This document shows, piece by piece, positions 51,273-62,295 of a stretch of 64,000 bases of DNA. Numbering within the stretch: position 1 is the first letter of the stretch; each line of letters starts with the position of its first letter. Origin of the DNA: Azolla caroliniana (taxonomy: Eukaryota; Polypodiophyta); the NCBI GenBank assembly GCA_043228905.1, contig JBHGNT010000009.1, positions 6,510,001 to 6,574,000 of the forward strand, in the 5' to 3' direction. The position numbers and the translations under genes were made by a program. The notes under the pieces were generated by a model. The model was not told the origin of the DNA. It ran no database searches and was given only the letters and a program-made list of their open reading frames with translations.

Positions 51273-52670
51273 TGTCGCGAAAATACGACAAGGATACGTG
51301 AACTTGAGGTAGGACCCCAGGGCCTCCGACCAAAGGATATCAAATTCGTATGTTTATATTAAACAATTAATGGAAATGAGAAAGATTGACAAATTTCATT
51401 AACAAAGGGAAAGAAAGATTACAATCTATCCCAAGATTGGGATTACAAAAGTTTAAGCTTACGAAGATTAATAGAATAATAGATTAGAAGAAACAGAGAT
51501 ATGGATTCGATAGGAAAAATTAGGATTTCCTTCTCTAAGATAATTAGGCTTAGCATTTTTTCCCCAAGGAATGGGAGAGAGAAGAAGAGAATGGGCCCAA
51601 AAAAACGAAAAAGAAGAAGAAACTAGAGAAAAAAAAGTGGTACATATATCGAGTTCCCTCTTGATCATCGCCTCCCATGTTCCTTTGCATGCATCCCCTT
51701 TTTGTTGCATGGCCTTTATTTTTAGTTGCATGGCCTCCTTTTTTAGTTGCTTGGCCTTTATTTTTAGTTGCTTGGCCTTTTACTTTTAGTTGCATGGTCT
51801 CTACCTTTAGTTGCATGCCTTCCACATGACCTTTCCTTTATGCATGGCCTCCCTCTTTTCTTTTCATGCCTTTCCCATGACCTTTACTTTATTTTACTTT
51901 AATTTTTCGCATGATCCTATCATCCATCCATCTCGACCGTCATCCATCCGATTCGTTCGGTCCGCGTTCGGTTTTCATTCTGGCACTGTTCGATTGTTGG
52001 TTCTGTCCTGTTGCTGATTGTCGTCTCCGTCCGATTGTCGGTTGCCGGTTCCGTCGTCATCCGGTTCTAGTTCCCAACTTCATCGCCGGCTCTGTCCGGT
52101 TTCTAGTCCGTCGTCGTCCGGTCGCTGGTTTTGTCTGGTTGCCGATTGTCGGTTTTGTTCGATTGGTTGCTTGTTGCCAGTTCCGTCGTCATCCGGTTCC
52201 AATTCCCAACTTCATCACCGGCTCTATCCAGTTTCCAATTTCCAGTTTCCGGCTCCATCCGGTTTTCGGTTCCCAGTTTTGTTGCCAGTTCTATCCAGTC
52301 ATCAGCTCCATCCGGTTTCTAGTTCCCGGTTTTGTTGCCGGTTCCTTAGCCACATTTGTCCATGTAAACAAATTGGTCCAAGTCCAACCATTCCTTTTGT
52401 GCTCTCAACACATAGATAAAAACTAATAGTTCTCAATCTGCTTATATAGATGGATCCTAAAGTTTCCTATCTATGTGGGATATTTCATAATTCTATTTTC
52501 GTTATCTTCTAAAACTTCATAGTCACATAACTTAATACTTATTTATCCGTTTTATGTGTAGTAAAATGTGTTATGAAGCTCTTGAAGACATCTATCTTTC
52601 TATATCAAGCCACCAATGTAATCTAAAATAATTATTTCATTATTTTTTACATAGTGTGTAAAGAATCACA
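51273..52670 (-). repeat. Gypsy E 3' LTR (1,398 bp)
   Basis: TGTCGCGAAAATAC...AAGAATCACA on the plus strand. It holds two internal minisatellites, a TTTTTAGTTGCATGGCCTCC-type array at about 51700-51810 and a CCGGTT(T/G)CCGGTTCC-type array at about 51990-52350. The three overlapping plus ORFs near 51911-52426 arise from the second array and are not genes. Confidence 0.93.
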
Positions 52671-52692
52671 CGACATTCGCCCCCACCAAACC
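52671..52692 (-). other. Gypsy E polypurine region
   Basis: Minus-strand GGTTTGGTGGGGGCGAATGT lies next to the 3' LTR. It is purine-rich but imperfect, so this is a tentative call. Confidence 0.45.
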
Positions 52693-52739
52693 TGCACATC
52701 CACCGGTATGTGCCAATTTTGGTGAGGCTCCACTTCTGA

Positions 52740-53628
52740 TTACTTTACTTTTTCATCGATGCCCAAGATAGAATCGTCGAAAGCTTCGAATCCGATTTCT
52801 ATTCTATCTCTTCTCTTGAAGATCTTGATTCTTTTCCCAGTAATTGGCAAGGTAAGTGGTGTACCATCCAGTTCTACTAAACAATATGTTGCGTTATCTT
52901 CCACTTTCTTCACCACATGGTCCAAACCATCGTTGTGAAAATTTTCGAGCCAATCTCCTTCAACGATTGTCTAGGCTATTGTCATAGACCAGCACCCAAT
53001 CTCCTTCAACGATTTTCCTCAGACGATGTCGATGTCGTTTTTCGAAGTCTTTCTTGTTCTTCAACCTTGCATTTTTGAGCCGCTCTTTAGCCTCATCTAT
53101 ATCTTCCAACTTCCGCTCTAACTGTCGAATCCTCAATGCTAGAAGATCTTCTCTACTTATCTCATCTTGCCATGGCAATGCAAACCATGAAACAATACTT
53201 TGTTCTACTGGCATTATCGGCTTTTGTCCGAATATGATCTCTGTCGGCATGTATCCTGTCACCGTACTGTGAGTAGTCCTATCAGCCCATAGTGCAAATG
53301 GCAATAGTCGCGGGCATTCTCCTATTTTCCCATTGCAAGCTTTCACTAGAGCCTTTACAATCGGTCCATGTCCACATTCCACTTTCCCATTCGGTTCCGG
53401 ATTATACGTCGTGGTAAGAGATAATTTGATTCCCATCCTCGAGAAAAATTCTCTAGCTTCATTGGCGTCTAGCTCGCCTCTATCAGCCACTATCTTGCCG
53501 ATGCATCCATATCTGCAAATAACATCTTCAAGAAGGAATCTGCATATTAATGATGTCTCCTTAGTTCTCAATGCTCGCCCTTCAACTTGATTGGTAAGAT
53601 CCTCTCTCGCAAGCACAAGATACTTCAT
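52740..53628 (-). pseudogene. Gypsy E integrase core and C-terminus
   Basis: The frame at 52960-53628 reads VEGRALRTKETSLICRFLLE, IVADRGELDANEAREFFSRM, LTTTYNPEPNGKVECGHGPI, LPFALWADRTTHSTVTGYMP, then RHRHRLRKIVEGDWVLVYDN. A second frame (52740-52925) adds VEDNATYCLVELDGTPL, the SH3-like tail. DDE residues can be placed at ADRGE and GKVECGH. A frameshift near 52950 splits the tail from the core. Confidence 0.85.
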
Positions 53629-54270
53629 CTACCATCGCTCCATTGGCATCATTACAATGTCCACCATCCACTTGTAATGCATAGCCAACGGGTAAGTCAG
53701 ATGAAGTTCATCTCGATGGCGAACATTCGAAAACATCTGACATTCCTTACATGTTTCCACATAAGCTGCTACCTCTTTGTAGATGCCCGACCACCAATAT
53801 TTCTCCTTAAGCTTCGCGAACATAGCCCATATTCCTCAATGGCCTGCAAAAACACTATCATGAAATTCGGACATTAGTTTTCGTCATTCCTCTAGCTTGC
53901 AGACAACTCTCATCGGAGTCCCATTCTTCTTTTTTGCATGCCTCCAAAGAGCTCCATCCTTAAAGAAATACTTGTACGCCTTCTTCCGAATTCGGTGGAA
54001 GTCTTCCATTGATCATGATTCATCTTTTTGGAGAGAACTCAAGTATTTCCCGATCTCCACGAATTCACCTTCGTAGTCCTCTTCTATGAAAGTAGTTAGC
54101 ACCCGAGCGTAGGAACTTGTAAAGAAATCCAAGCCAACATCCTCTTCATCAGAATGTCGATCTTCCTCTCCATCGTATCTTGCTCGTGATAACATGTCTA
54201 CAACGACATTACACTTCCCAGCTACATGACGGATCTCCAGGTTGAGTGATTTGATATATGCAATCCAACG
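53629..54270 (-). pseudogene. Gypsy E RNase H end and integrase zinc domain
   Basis: Minus-strand frames give LEIRHVAGKCNVVVDMLSRA (end of RNase H), an acidic stretch (EEDRHSDEEDVGLDFFTSSY) and the integrase zinc region EFHDSVFAGH-stop-GIWAMF, KLKEKYWWSGIYKEVAAYVE, TCKECQMFSN. The His pair and the Cys-x2-Cys are visible. Stops near 54010 and 53830 break it. Confidence 0.75.
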
Positions 54271-54951
54271 CTACATGGCAATATCTGGTGTATTACAACT
54301 AGATATCATACCTAAAATTGGCAGGCTATCTATCTCAATCATGACTTCTGCGCCAATAAGGTAGTCACGATCAGACTTGATCACCGAAACGATTCTCCAT
54401 AGCTCCCTCTTCACTTGGGCACACCTTCTTTGCCTATCACTTAACACTTTCGCGCCAAACCGAATTGCATATTGGTTGCAATCTTTGTCTTCTTGGTTGA
54501 TAACCCATCTGATTCCGATTGGACTAGTATCCACAGTCACGAAAATGGGCTTCCTATCTGAATAGTCTGCCTTCCGTAATGCAGGTGCCTCCATCAATAA
54601 TTTCTTCAGCCTTCGGATGGCGATAGTATGCTCGCTCGTCCATTCGAACCGTCGCTTTTTCTTTAGTAGACCGTATAATTGCTCAACAATGTGAGCGTAG
54701 TGTGGAATCCAAATATGATAAAACGTGTATGCTCCAAGGAACCTTTGAACCTCCATTTGGGTTACACATTCTTCTTTCATGTCCTGGATCACATTCACCT
54801 GGGATGGCAAAGGCTTCTGACCATATGCTCCACACAAGTGGCCTACCACAAAGATCTCTGGTTGCCCGAATGCATATTTTTCTCCCAAAAATGTCAAATT
54901 CGCATCTTCGAGCCTTTGGAGCACCTTCTCGCAATCTTTCATATGATCCAC
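54271..54951 (-). pseudogene. Gypsy E RT connection and RNase H
   Basis: This 226-codon frame starts just after the RT catalytic box with MDHMKDCEKVLQRLEDANLT. It runs through FLGAYTFYHIWIPHYAHIVE, KRRFEWTSEHTIAIRRLKKL, the RNase H start PIFVTVDTSPIGIRWVINQE, and AQVKRELWRIVSVIKSDRDY. The sequence order is standard for Ty3/gypsy. The RNase H Asp is present in TVDTSP and Glu in KRELW. A frameshift near 54960 splits it from the RT palm. Confidence 0.85.
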
Positions 54952-54963
54952 GACGAACTTTCT

Positions 54964-55677
54964 TCATCCATCCTTATCTTTCGATTCACCTGAACATCCT
55001 TTTATCGGAATGTCATCCAAGAATGGCATCGTGATGCCTGGGATGCAATCCTTCAAGACCTTGTTCATGGCATTTACCATATGAGCCACCGAATTCGTTG
55101 CACCTTGAGGTAAGGTACACATCCGCACCAACCCGATCGGTGTCCGCATTGTTGTTATGTCTCTACTATCGACAACCAACTGAAACTGGTCATAGCCCGA
55201 GTAGAGATCACCAATGGAATAGATCGATCTTCCCGTGAAGGCTTCGGCAAATTCATCCACGCTTGGACCAATTCCAGAATTTCGGATTGTCACCTTGTTG
55301 ACAGGTTGGAGATCTTGGATGAATCGCAACGATCCATTCTTCTTCGGCACTGTGAACCACCTATTAGAATAGGGAGCGTTCGACGGTTCCAAAATTCCCA
55401 TATTCACCTTCTCCTTTAAGAGCTCGATCAGCTTCGGTAGGTGTGCTCTCGGAACCGGTATCGGTTTCAAATTCCAAGGCACATGCAGCACCGTGAAGAT
55501 CGCCATCGATTCTACCGTCCTTGGATTAGCACATCCGATTTCTTGTGGGACAAAATGTGAAAGCCTTCCCATGTCTTTCAAGCATTCTGCGGAACATTCT
55601 CTCCTCTTCAGGAAAGAGGAAATCCTCCCTTCCAACTTGTAGCTTTCCCTTCGTCTCTTCAGTGAAGACGTGACCAA
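54964..55677 (-). pseudogene. Gypsy E reverse transcriptase palm
   Basis: A 237-codon frame reads ESMAIFTVLHVPWNLKPIPV, LLKEKVNMGILEPSNAPYSN, WFTVPKKNGSLRFIQDLQPV, IYSIGDLYSGYDQFQLVVDS, LPQGATNSVAHMVNAMNKVL and the catalytic box MPFLDDIPIKG. Motif A reads DLYSGYDQ, as in other gypsy RTs of this type. It then ends in a frameshift at about 54964. Confidence 0.88.
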
Positions 55678-56113
55678 TGGTATTTGGATTCCTTAAGCTT
55701 GGATCTTTTGCAACTTCCTTCATCTTTTGCCAGCTCTCTTCCGGTAGCGGTACTGCAACTGGCTTGATCTTCCTATCCATGTTTTTATATTTTGTGTTGA
55801 CTTCGGTTTCCTCCATCAAGATGCCTCAATGATATTCATCGATGATAACGTACATGTTGATGGATTTAACCGAAATCACATGTTGATAGTGAGGATAGCT
55901 CAAGTCCACAACTTCCTGGATTTCGCTGATGGTGTCGTTAAATGAGGCTTCCTCCAGAATATGAGACACGAATTCTTCTTCTTCGATTATGATTTCTTCT
56001 TTCAGCACCTCCTTGAAGTCTTGTATCCAACACTTGCCCTTCTTGTTGAGTAGTCTTAGTTTGCATGCACCGCTAGGTGTGACACATGTTGCTTCTCCTT
56101 GCAATCCACGCAC
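55526..56113 (-). pseudogene. Gypsy E protease-RT spacer
   Basis: Two frames (55826-56113 and 55526-55819) give GACKLRLLNKKGKCWIQDFK, an acidic stretch (EEIIIEEEEFVSHILEEASF), IKPVAVPLPEESWQKMKEVA, and EERMFRRMLERHGKAFTFCP, the usual lead-in to RT. No catalytic motif is expected here. A stop near 55820 separates the two frames. Confidence 0.7.
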
Positions 56114-56178
56114 TCTACTTCCTTGTGGGGACTTATGATTGATCGGACTATTTGTGCCCCATGCTTCAATAGTCCGCT

Positions 56179-56700
56179 TTAAAAATCCAAGGATTCGCCT
56201 CCAAGGCTATCTCGGTTCCTTTCATGATTAGCTCGCACCGTTAGGAATTGAACAGATCTTTTACTATCAAGACTCTTCACGCGCGCGAAGGCTGCTCTGT
56301 TATGAAACACCTTGGTCTCCATCCGGGACGATGTTATATACGGTTGTCCTAGGATGACAGGATGCGAAGCCGAGTCTTGCACGAAGAAGTGTTGATCAAT
56401 CTCCACATCCCCGATCGTGACTTTAACATTGGGGCAATCTTCGTACAAGTCCTCCGTAGTCTTCGTCGTCGCTCAAATCTTCCATCCGTGGTTTGTATTA
56501 ATCGGCCATCTTCCTTTCTTGTAGAACTCGGTCGACATGAGGTTGATCTCCGAGCCATGGTCAATCAAGGCTACCACGGTCTCTTTCTTCTCCCTGATCT
56601 TCACCGGCGTCTCCGTTGTCGCTCTTGCCCAATGAAGTTGAGAGTAAAGGCTATCCGCCACCACTTCTTCTTCCTCCTCCTCCTCTTCTGATCTTGCCAT
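56179..56700 (-). pseudogene. Gypsy E aspartic protease
   Basis: A frame with an ATG at 56700 begins MARSEEEEEEEEVVADSLYS and holds the active site VVALIDHGSEINLMSTEFYK (D-H-G), then GRWPINTNHGWKI and a stop. The neighbouring frame (56179-56448) continues NVKVTIGDVEIDQHFFVQDS, HPVILGQPYITSSRMETKVF, which fits the second half of a retropepsin fold. The D-H-G-S-E-I-N signature is that of gag-asp protease families in gypsy elements. Confidence 0.85.
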
Positions 56701-56746
56701 ATTTATGGCACTTGTTTTTACCTCGTCTTCATCATATTGTTGCTGC

Positions 56747-57161
56747 TATCACAGATACACCAAGCGCGGACTAAGACGGAGCACGGATGATGAGGCTACG
56801 ACGGAGCGATGACGGAATGACACAAGAGCATAAAGATAGATATGAAGATTAAGGAGAGAAGATGGGCGAGACGAGAACACTAGATTGATATGTCCATGAC
56901 TGGCGTTGTTCACCTTGAATTCACTCAACTATTTATACTAAGTGGCATGCATACCTGTTGCACGCATGTGATACAATAGAGCATGTAGGCAGTAGGTACG
57001 AATGCATGTGCCAAGTGTTAATAATACAAGGGAGAAATTATGCACATGATCCTAGCTAAAACCTACAATGAGGAAGTATATACATGATTATATGCTAGAT
57101 GTGTGGTTAACACATAACACTCGATTATAACATGGTCATGTCAAGAGTTCGTATCTTGACA
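56747..57161 (-). repeat. Element H terminal repeat, left
   Basis: 415 bp, about ten substitutions from the right copy and lacking an 11-bp stretch (CTTCAAGGTGA) found there. Confidence 0.93.
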
Positions 57162-57180
57162 TTATCCCCCCTCCAACAAT
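57162..57180 (-). other. Element H polypurine tract
   Basis: Minus-strand TTGGAGGGGGGATAA adjoins the left terminal repeat, which is thus the 3' LTR. Confidence 0.65.
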
Positions 57181-57304
57181 GCCTTCCCAAATCGTTTGTC
57201 GACTTAAGGGGATATTGTTGATGAAAATCTTAGATCACCTCCAAAGTATTTTGTAAATCCTAGACAAGGAGTAACCCTTCCACAAGACGAGGTATTTAAC
57301 ACCA

Positions 57305-58070
57305 ACGGGCATGAGCGACCATGTGTGGTCCTCGCCTAGAACTGGAACACAATTATCAACGGGTGTGAGCGACCATGTGCAGTCCTCACGGGGAGCATGA
57401 ACACCAAGGGGCATGAGTAACCATGTGTGGTCCTTGCCGGGAACTAGAACGGTCCTCGCTGAGAGTTGGAACACGAACAGCAACGGGCGTGAGCAACCAT
57501 GTTGTCCTCACCGAGAAATGGAACACGAACAAGTGAGCAACCATGTGGCCCTCACCGGGAACAGGAACACGAATGGGAGTAATCAACCATGTGTGGTCCT
57601 CACCGAGATCTGGAACACGAACAATAGTCGGAGTGAGCGGCCATGTGCGGTGCTCACCGGAGACTGGAACAGGAACGAGAGTGAGCGACCATGCAGCCCT
57701 CACTGGGAACAGGAACATGAACGGGAGTGAGCGGCCATGTGCGGCTCTCACCGGGAACAAGAACACGAATAGGAGTGAGCGACCATGCGGCCCTCACCGG
57801 GAACAGGAACACGAACGTGTGTGAGCGACCATGTGGCCCTCACTGGGAACTGGAACATGAACGGGCGTGACCGACCATGCGGCCCTCACCGGGAACTGGA
57901 ACATGAACACCAACGGGAGTGAGCGGCCTTGTGCGGATCTCACCGGGAACTAGAACATGAACACCAACGAGAGTGAGCGGCCTTGTGCAACCCTCATCGG
58001 GAACTGGAACACGAACACCAACAGGAGTGAGCGGCCTTGTGCGGCCCTCATCGGGAACTAGAACATGAAC
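57305..58070. repeat. Minisatellite inside element H, about 15 units
   Basis: Units of roughly 45-57 bp share GAGYGRCCATGYG, CCCTCACCGGGAAC and GGAACACGAAC blocks, with variable spacing. I counted 15 copies of the GAG...CCATG core. Frames stay open for long stretches on both strands (minus peptide repeat RTRPLTPVGV), most likely because unit lengths are often multiples of three. Confidence 0.9.
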
Positions 58071-58230
58071 ACGAACGGGAAAGAAACTAAAAAATAGAGA
58101 CAATGATGAGGAGAAACTAAAAAATAGAGACAATGAAGCGATGTTGATGATGGTACGGTGACGATGGTAACTCTAGAAGCAAGGGCGATGACGGAGACGG
58201 GTGATGCTTCTAGTTGGAAGGTGAACAAAC

Positions 58231-58656
58231 TGTCACAGACACACCAAGCACGGACTAAGACGGAGCACGGATGATGAGGCTACGACGGAGCGATGACGGA
58301 ATGACACAAGAGCATAAAGATAGAGATGAAGATTAAGGAGAGAAGATGGGCGAAACGAGAACACTAGATTGATATGTCCATGACTGGCGTTGTTCACCTT
58401 GAATTCCTTCAAGGTGAACTCAACTATTTATACTAAGTGGCATGCATACCTGTTGCACGCATGTGATACAATTGAGCATGTAGGCAGTAGGTACGCATGC
58501 ATGTGCCAAGTGTTAATAATACAAGGGAGAAATTATGCACATGATCCTAGCTAAAACCTACAATGAGGAAGTATATACATGATTATATGCTAAATGTGTG
58601 GTTAACACATAACACTCGATTATAACATGGTCATGTCAAGAGTTCGAATCTTGACA
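58231..58656 (-). repeat. Element H terminal repeat, right
   Basis: 426 bp, TGTCACAGAC...CGAATCTTGACA, followed by the GCTGC duplication. Confidence 0.93.
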
Positions 58657-58661
58657 GCTGC

Positions 58662-59800
58662 TTCTACTTAATAAGGTCCACGATAGTGTCATGGAACTCC
58701 TTCTTCGCAATCCTCTCAAAGTAAGGTCGACATGACTGTCTAAAACCTTCTCCTCAAGGACCTTCCATAAATCAATTGTTTGTTCTACGTCCGACCTTAG
58801 CTTGTAAGTCGGTGCCGCTCATTCTTTTCCTTTCTTCATTGATTCTTTGACTTCCATTCGAGCAAGTTGGCTTGATCCATCGAGCTTCATGCTTGTTTCT
58901 CCAACCTCTTTTCATGGCATAGGTGGGACTTTCCCTTCTTTCCCTTTGTTCCTCGTGTTGGGACACTTTGATGTGCCATCGTCTTCACCAGTTCTTTTCC
59001 TCTTCTCTTCAACAAGAGCTTCATAGTTGTTGCACACTACCTCCGCAAAGCTTGTGTTATCATCGACTGGATCTAACCAACCGGTAACTCGTCGCACATT
59101 CCGATCAGAAAGTTTTAAATCCTCTGAATCGATTTTGCCTTTTCTCTCTCACTCGAAGACCATCGGCTAAAACCCAGCTTCTGGCTTGATTGTCTTTAGA
59201 TTCTCTTTTCCAACTCGTATCCCGGCCGATGCGGCATAATGCAGTGCTTCCACATGCCTTGCATCTTCCTCTTCTACAATCTTTTATAGCCCGCCTCTTC
59301 CAAAGTTCACTCGTAGTGGCTTCCGGGTCTCGCTCGAATGGATCATGTTGCCATCCAAATAGACAACATTCTTGCGAATCGCGTCTTGCAAGTCAGCACA
59401 TTCCCTTAGTGAGTGCTCGAAGTTGTCGCAACACACATCTATACGCTTCTTTTCCCTTGGGCCCGCGTCGACCTAAGTTGGCCAGCGATACTGCTTCAAA
59501 TTTCCTAGAGAGCTCTTCGATTATAGAGTCCTCCATCGCTTTCTTGTCGAAATTGTTGGTTGGCTTGTTAGGCCCAACCGTCACAGGTGCCTTCCTCCTC
59601 CATGTTTGTAGATTCTCCATATCAGTTTCCTCTTGCCATTGTCGAGGCTTATTAAGACGGCTACAAGCCTTCGTCACCGTCATCCAGTACGCTACCAAGC
59701 CATTTGGTTGCGTTTCGTCCTCCAAAAAACAACCCAATTCTCGCCGGTCTTTTGTATCCACTGCCTTCAGGAATAGCAGGACTTTATCTCCATTGAGAAC
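58662..59800 (-). pseudogene. Gypsy E gag, C-terminal half with zinc knuckle
   Basis: Minus frames read KAVDTKDRRELGCFLEDETQ, RKAPVTVGPNKPTNNFDKKA and ELSRKFEAVSLANLGRRGPK. One base out of frame is the knuckle CVCCDNFEHSLREC, a perfect C-x2-C-x4-H-x4-C. Then come LQDAIRKNVVYLDGNM, later VCNNYEALVEEKRKR and TYKLRSDVEQTIDLWKVLEE. Several stops and shifts are present. Element H separates it from protease. Confidence 0.78.
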
Positions 59801-59821
59801 TCGTTGATCAACACTCGGAAG

Positions 59822-60320
59822 TCAGTTGTACTTCTGGTTGAATTCCGCATATACTCCAGATGCACACAGATTCGTTCCTTTCTTCTCGATCCAAATCATT
59901 AGCGTATGCCGGGTCATCCGTGATGCGTCTTCAAGCATGTATTCAGCAAGAAGCCCCTTCTCAAACTCCGCCCAAGTTACGTGCTCGTTTTGGATCTCTA
60001 TGACACGCTCGCGGATTCCTAGTTCCACCACACGCTTGAAACTAGAAATTTGTTTCAAACCATGGACATCCTTCTGTTGCATCTCGTTCTGATAGGTAGC
60101 AAGAAAATCCGTGATATTCTTGCCACCAAATCGTCCAAATATCTCCATCGTTCGATCAACAGCTTTGTCGATTAAAGCCTCTCGATCTCTCGCCTTCAAC
60201 ATGTATTCCACAATGGACACCATGCCTTTCGTTAATTCCTCTCCTTGAGTTCCGCTTGTTGAAGCCATCATCGCACTTGATATCCTCTTGCTGCCTCGTT
60301 TCACGTCGGGTTCACCAAAG
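59822..60320 (-). pseudogene. Gypsy E gag, N-terminal half
   Basis: A frame open from about 60340 has its first gag-like Met at MMASTSGTQGEELTKGMVSI. It continues EYMLKARDREALIDKAVDRT, IFGRFGGKNITDFLATYQNE, FKRVVELGIRERVIEIQNEH and FEKGLLAEYMLEDASRMTRH. It resembles the capsid region of gypsy gag in length and helical character. It ends at a stop at 59822 just before the next frame. Confidence 0.75.
60304..60319 (-). other. Gypsy E candidate primer-binding site
   Basis: Minus-strand TTGGTGAACCCGACG lies two or three bases after the 5' LTR end (...CGCGACA TC). It contains TGG, the complement of a tRNA CCA end. The tRNA is not identified. Confidence 0.4.
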
Positions 60321-60321
60321 A

Positions 60322-61740
60322 TGTCGCGAAAATACAACATGGATACGTGAACTTGAGGCAGGACCTCGGGGCCTCCGACCAGAGGATATCAAATTCGTAT
60401 GTTTATATTAAACAATTAATGGAAATGAGAAAGATTGACAAATTTCATTAACAAAGGGAAAGAAAGATTACAATCTATCCCAAGATTGGGATTACAAAAG
60501 TTTAAGCTTACGGAGATTAATAGAATAATAGATTAGAAGAAACAGAGATATGGATTCGATAGGAAAAATTAGGATTTCCTTCTCTAAGATAATTAGACTT
60601 AGCGTTTTTTTCCCAAGGAATGGGAGAGAGAAGAAGAGAATGCCCCCCCCCCCCCCCAAAAAAAAAAACTAGAGAAAAAAAGTGGTACATATATTGAGTT
60701 GCCTCTTGATCATCGCCTCCCATGTTCCTTTGCATGTGTCCCCTTTTTGTTGCATGGCCTCCATTTTTAGTTGTGCGGCCTTTATTTTTAGTTGCATGGC
60801 CTCCTTTTTTAGTTGCTTGGCCTTTTACTTTTAGTTGCATGGCCTCCTTTTTTAGTTGCTTCATCTTTACTTTTAGTTGCATGCTTTCTACATGATCTTT
60901 CCTTTATGCATGGCCTCCCTCTTTTCTTTTCATGCCTTTCCCATGACCTTTACTTTATTTTACTTTAATTCGTCGCATGATCCTATCATCCGTCCATCTC
61001 GACCGTCGCCCATCCGATCCATCCAGTCCGCGTCTGGTTTCCATTCCGTCACCGTTCAGTTGTCGATTCTGTCCGGTTGCCGATTACCGGCTCCGTCCGA
61101 TTACCGGTTGCCGGCTCCCTCCGATTGGTCGCCGGTTGTCGGTTCCGTCGTCATCCGGTTCCGGTTCCCAACTTCATCGCTGGCTCCGTCTGGTTTCTAG
61201 TCCGTCGTTGTTCGATCGCCGATTTTGTCTGGTTGCCGATTGCCGGTTCCGTCGTCATCTGGTTCCAATTCCCAACTTCATCACCGACTCCGTCCGGTTT
61301 CCCGTTTTCAGTTTCCGGCTCCATCCGATTTCCGGTTCCCAGTTTTGTTGTCGGTTCTATCCAGTCGCCAACTCCATCTGGTTTCCGGTTCCCGGTTTTG
61401 TTGTCAGTGCCTTAGCCACATTTGTCCATGTAGACAAATTGGTCCAAGTCCAACCATTCCTTTTGTGCTCTCAACCCATAGATAAAAACTAATAGTTCTC
61501 AATCTACTTATATAAATGGATCCTAAAGTTTCCTATCTATGTATGTGGGATATTTCATAATTCTATTTTCGTTATCTTCTAAAACTTCATATTCACATAA
61601 CTTAATACTTATTTATCCATTTTATGTGTAGTAAAATGCATTATGAAGCTCTTGAAGACATCTATCTTTCTATATCAAGCCACCAATGTAATCTAAAATA
61701 ATTATTTCATTATTTTTTACATAGTGTGTGAAGAATCACA
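60322..61740 (-). repeat. Gypsy E 5' LTR (1,419 bp)
   Basis: Direct repeat of 51273-52670 with many substitutions. It includes a C-run/A-run at 60642-60668 absent from the other copy, and the same two minisatellites (about 60740-60880 and 61010-61400). Confidence 0.93.
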
Positions 61741-61744
61741 TGAG

Positions 61745-62270
61745 ACCGGATGGGATTCGGATGAGATCGGGAGGAGCCGAAGGAAGGAACCGGAATGGAT
61801 GCAACAATTAGAACGGACCGGAAGATATCCTGATGGATACGGTGTGAACCAGATCCAAGGACATATCTACAAATATGTTTCTAGTGTGCTTGTAAAGGCT
61901 ATATTTGTAAATAGTCTTAAAGTATATTAGTATAAATATGACTTAGGGCAATCACTTTGATGTGTGAGTGTTGTTGTTGTTGTTGTTGTTGTTAGTTGTA
62001 TCATAGTAGTACAGAGAGAGAGAGAAGTGAAGCCATTAGTTTTGCGAAGATACAGAGCTCGAGGTCATTGCCTCTGAGTCTCCTGTTGTACCTCCTTTCT
62101 CGTATAGTGATAGTTGGAGTCTATGGGCTCCCGTGGTTTTTCTCTATTAGGGCTTTCCACGTAAACATCTTGCGTGGTCTCTTCTGTGTAAGTGTACGAA
62201 CCTCCATTTCTATTTTGTTCTTTCATAAAGTGAATTGAGTCTCGATTGTGGTCAAGCGTTATTCCACACA
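61745..62270 (+). repeat. Copia F 5' LTR, remainder
   Basis: It resumes with ACCGGATGGGATTCGG, like CTCCGGATGGGATGTCCGG in copia D, and ends ...TTATTCCACACA before the primer site. It has TATAAATATGACTTAGGGC (TATA at 61931-61938), identical in copia D, and a (TTG)n run near 61970-61994. Confidence 0.88.
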
Positions 62271-62273
62271 AAC

Positions 62274-62285
62274 TGGTATCAGAGC
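62274..62285 (+). other. Copia F primer-binding site
   Basis: TGGTATCAGAGC three bases after the LTR end. Complementary to initiator-Met tRNA. Confidence 0.9.
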
Positions 62286-62295
62286 AAATAAGAAA

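Larger units (their letters stand above)
56742..58661 (-). mobile_element. Element H: small non-autonomous LTR element (TRIM/LARD-like)
   Basis: It has direct terminal repeats of 415 and 426 bp (56747-57161, 58231-58656) flanked by GCTGC on both sides (56742-56746, 58657-58661). The left repeat begins TATCACAG, a change from the TGTCACAG of the right repeat; both end ATCTTGACA. Minus orientation is suggested by a purine tract GGAGGGGGGATAA next to the left repeat. The ~1.07-kb interior encodes no protein domain and is mainly a minisatellite. It sits between gag and protease of gypsy E. Confidence 0.9.
51273..61740 (-). mobile_element. Gypsy E: old Ty3/gypsy element with 1.4-kb LTRs
   Basis: Minus-strand order is 5' LTR, gag, (insert H), protease, RT, RNase H, integrase, 3' LTR. 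LTRs are 51273-52670 and 60322-61740. They differ at many sites (six in the first 76 bp) and by indels. The element is inserted in the 5' LTR of copia F, with TCCGG on the left and ACCGG on the right, the latter four bases (TGAG) beyond the LTR end. All coding regions carry frameshifts and stops. Confidence 0.92.

Noticed and set aside
51911-52426. Overlapping 130-170 codon ORFs on the plus strand
   Set aside because: They arise from the CCGGTT-type minisatellite within the gypsy E LTR and recur in the other LTR (60977-61492).
57386-58133. Repeat proteins (RTRPLTPVGV) encoded on the minus strand of element H
   Set aside because: Frames are open on both strands and shift between units; explained by the minisatellite unit length.
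60642-60668. C15/A10 homopolymer junction as a feature (also 8242-8269, 45167-45213, 27737-27749)
   Set aside because: Simple homopolymers, prone to sequencing and slippage error; no function inferred.
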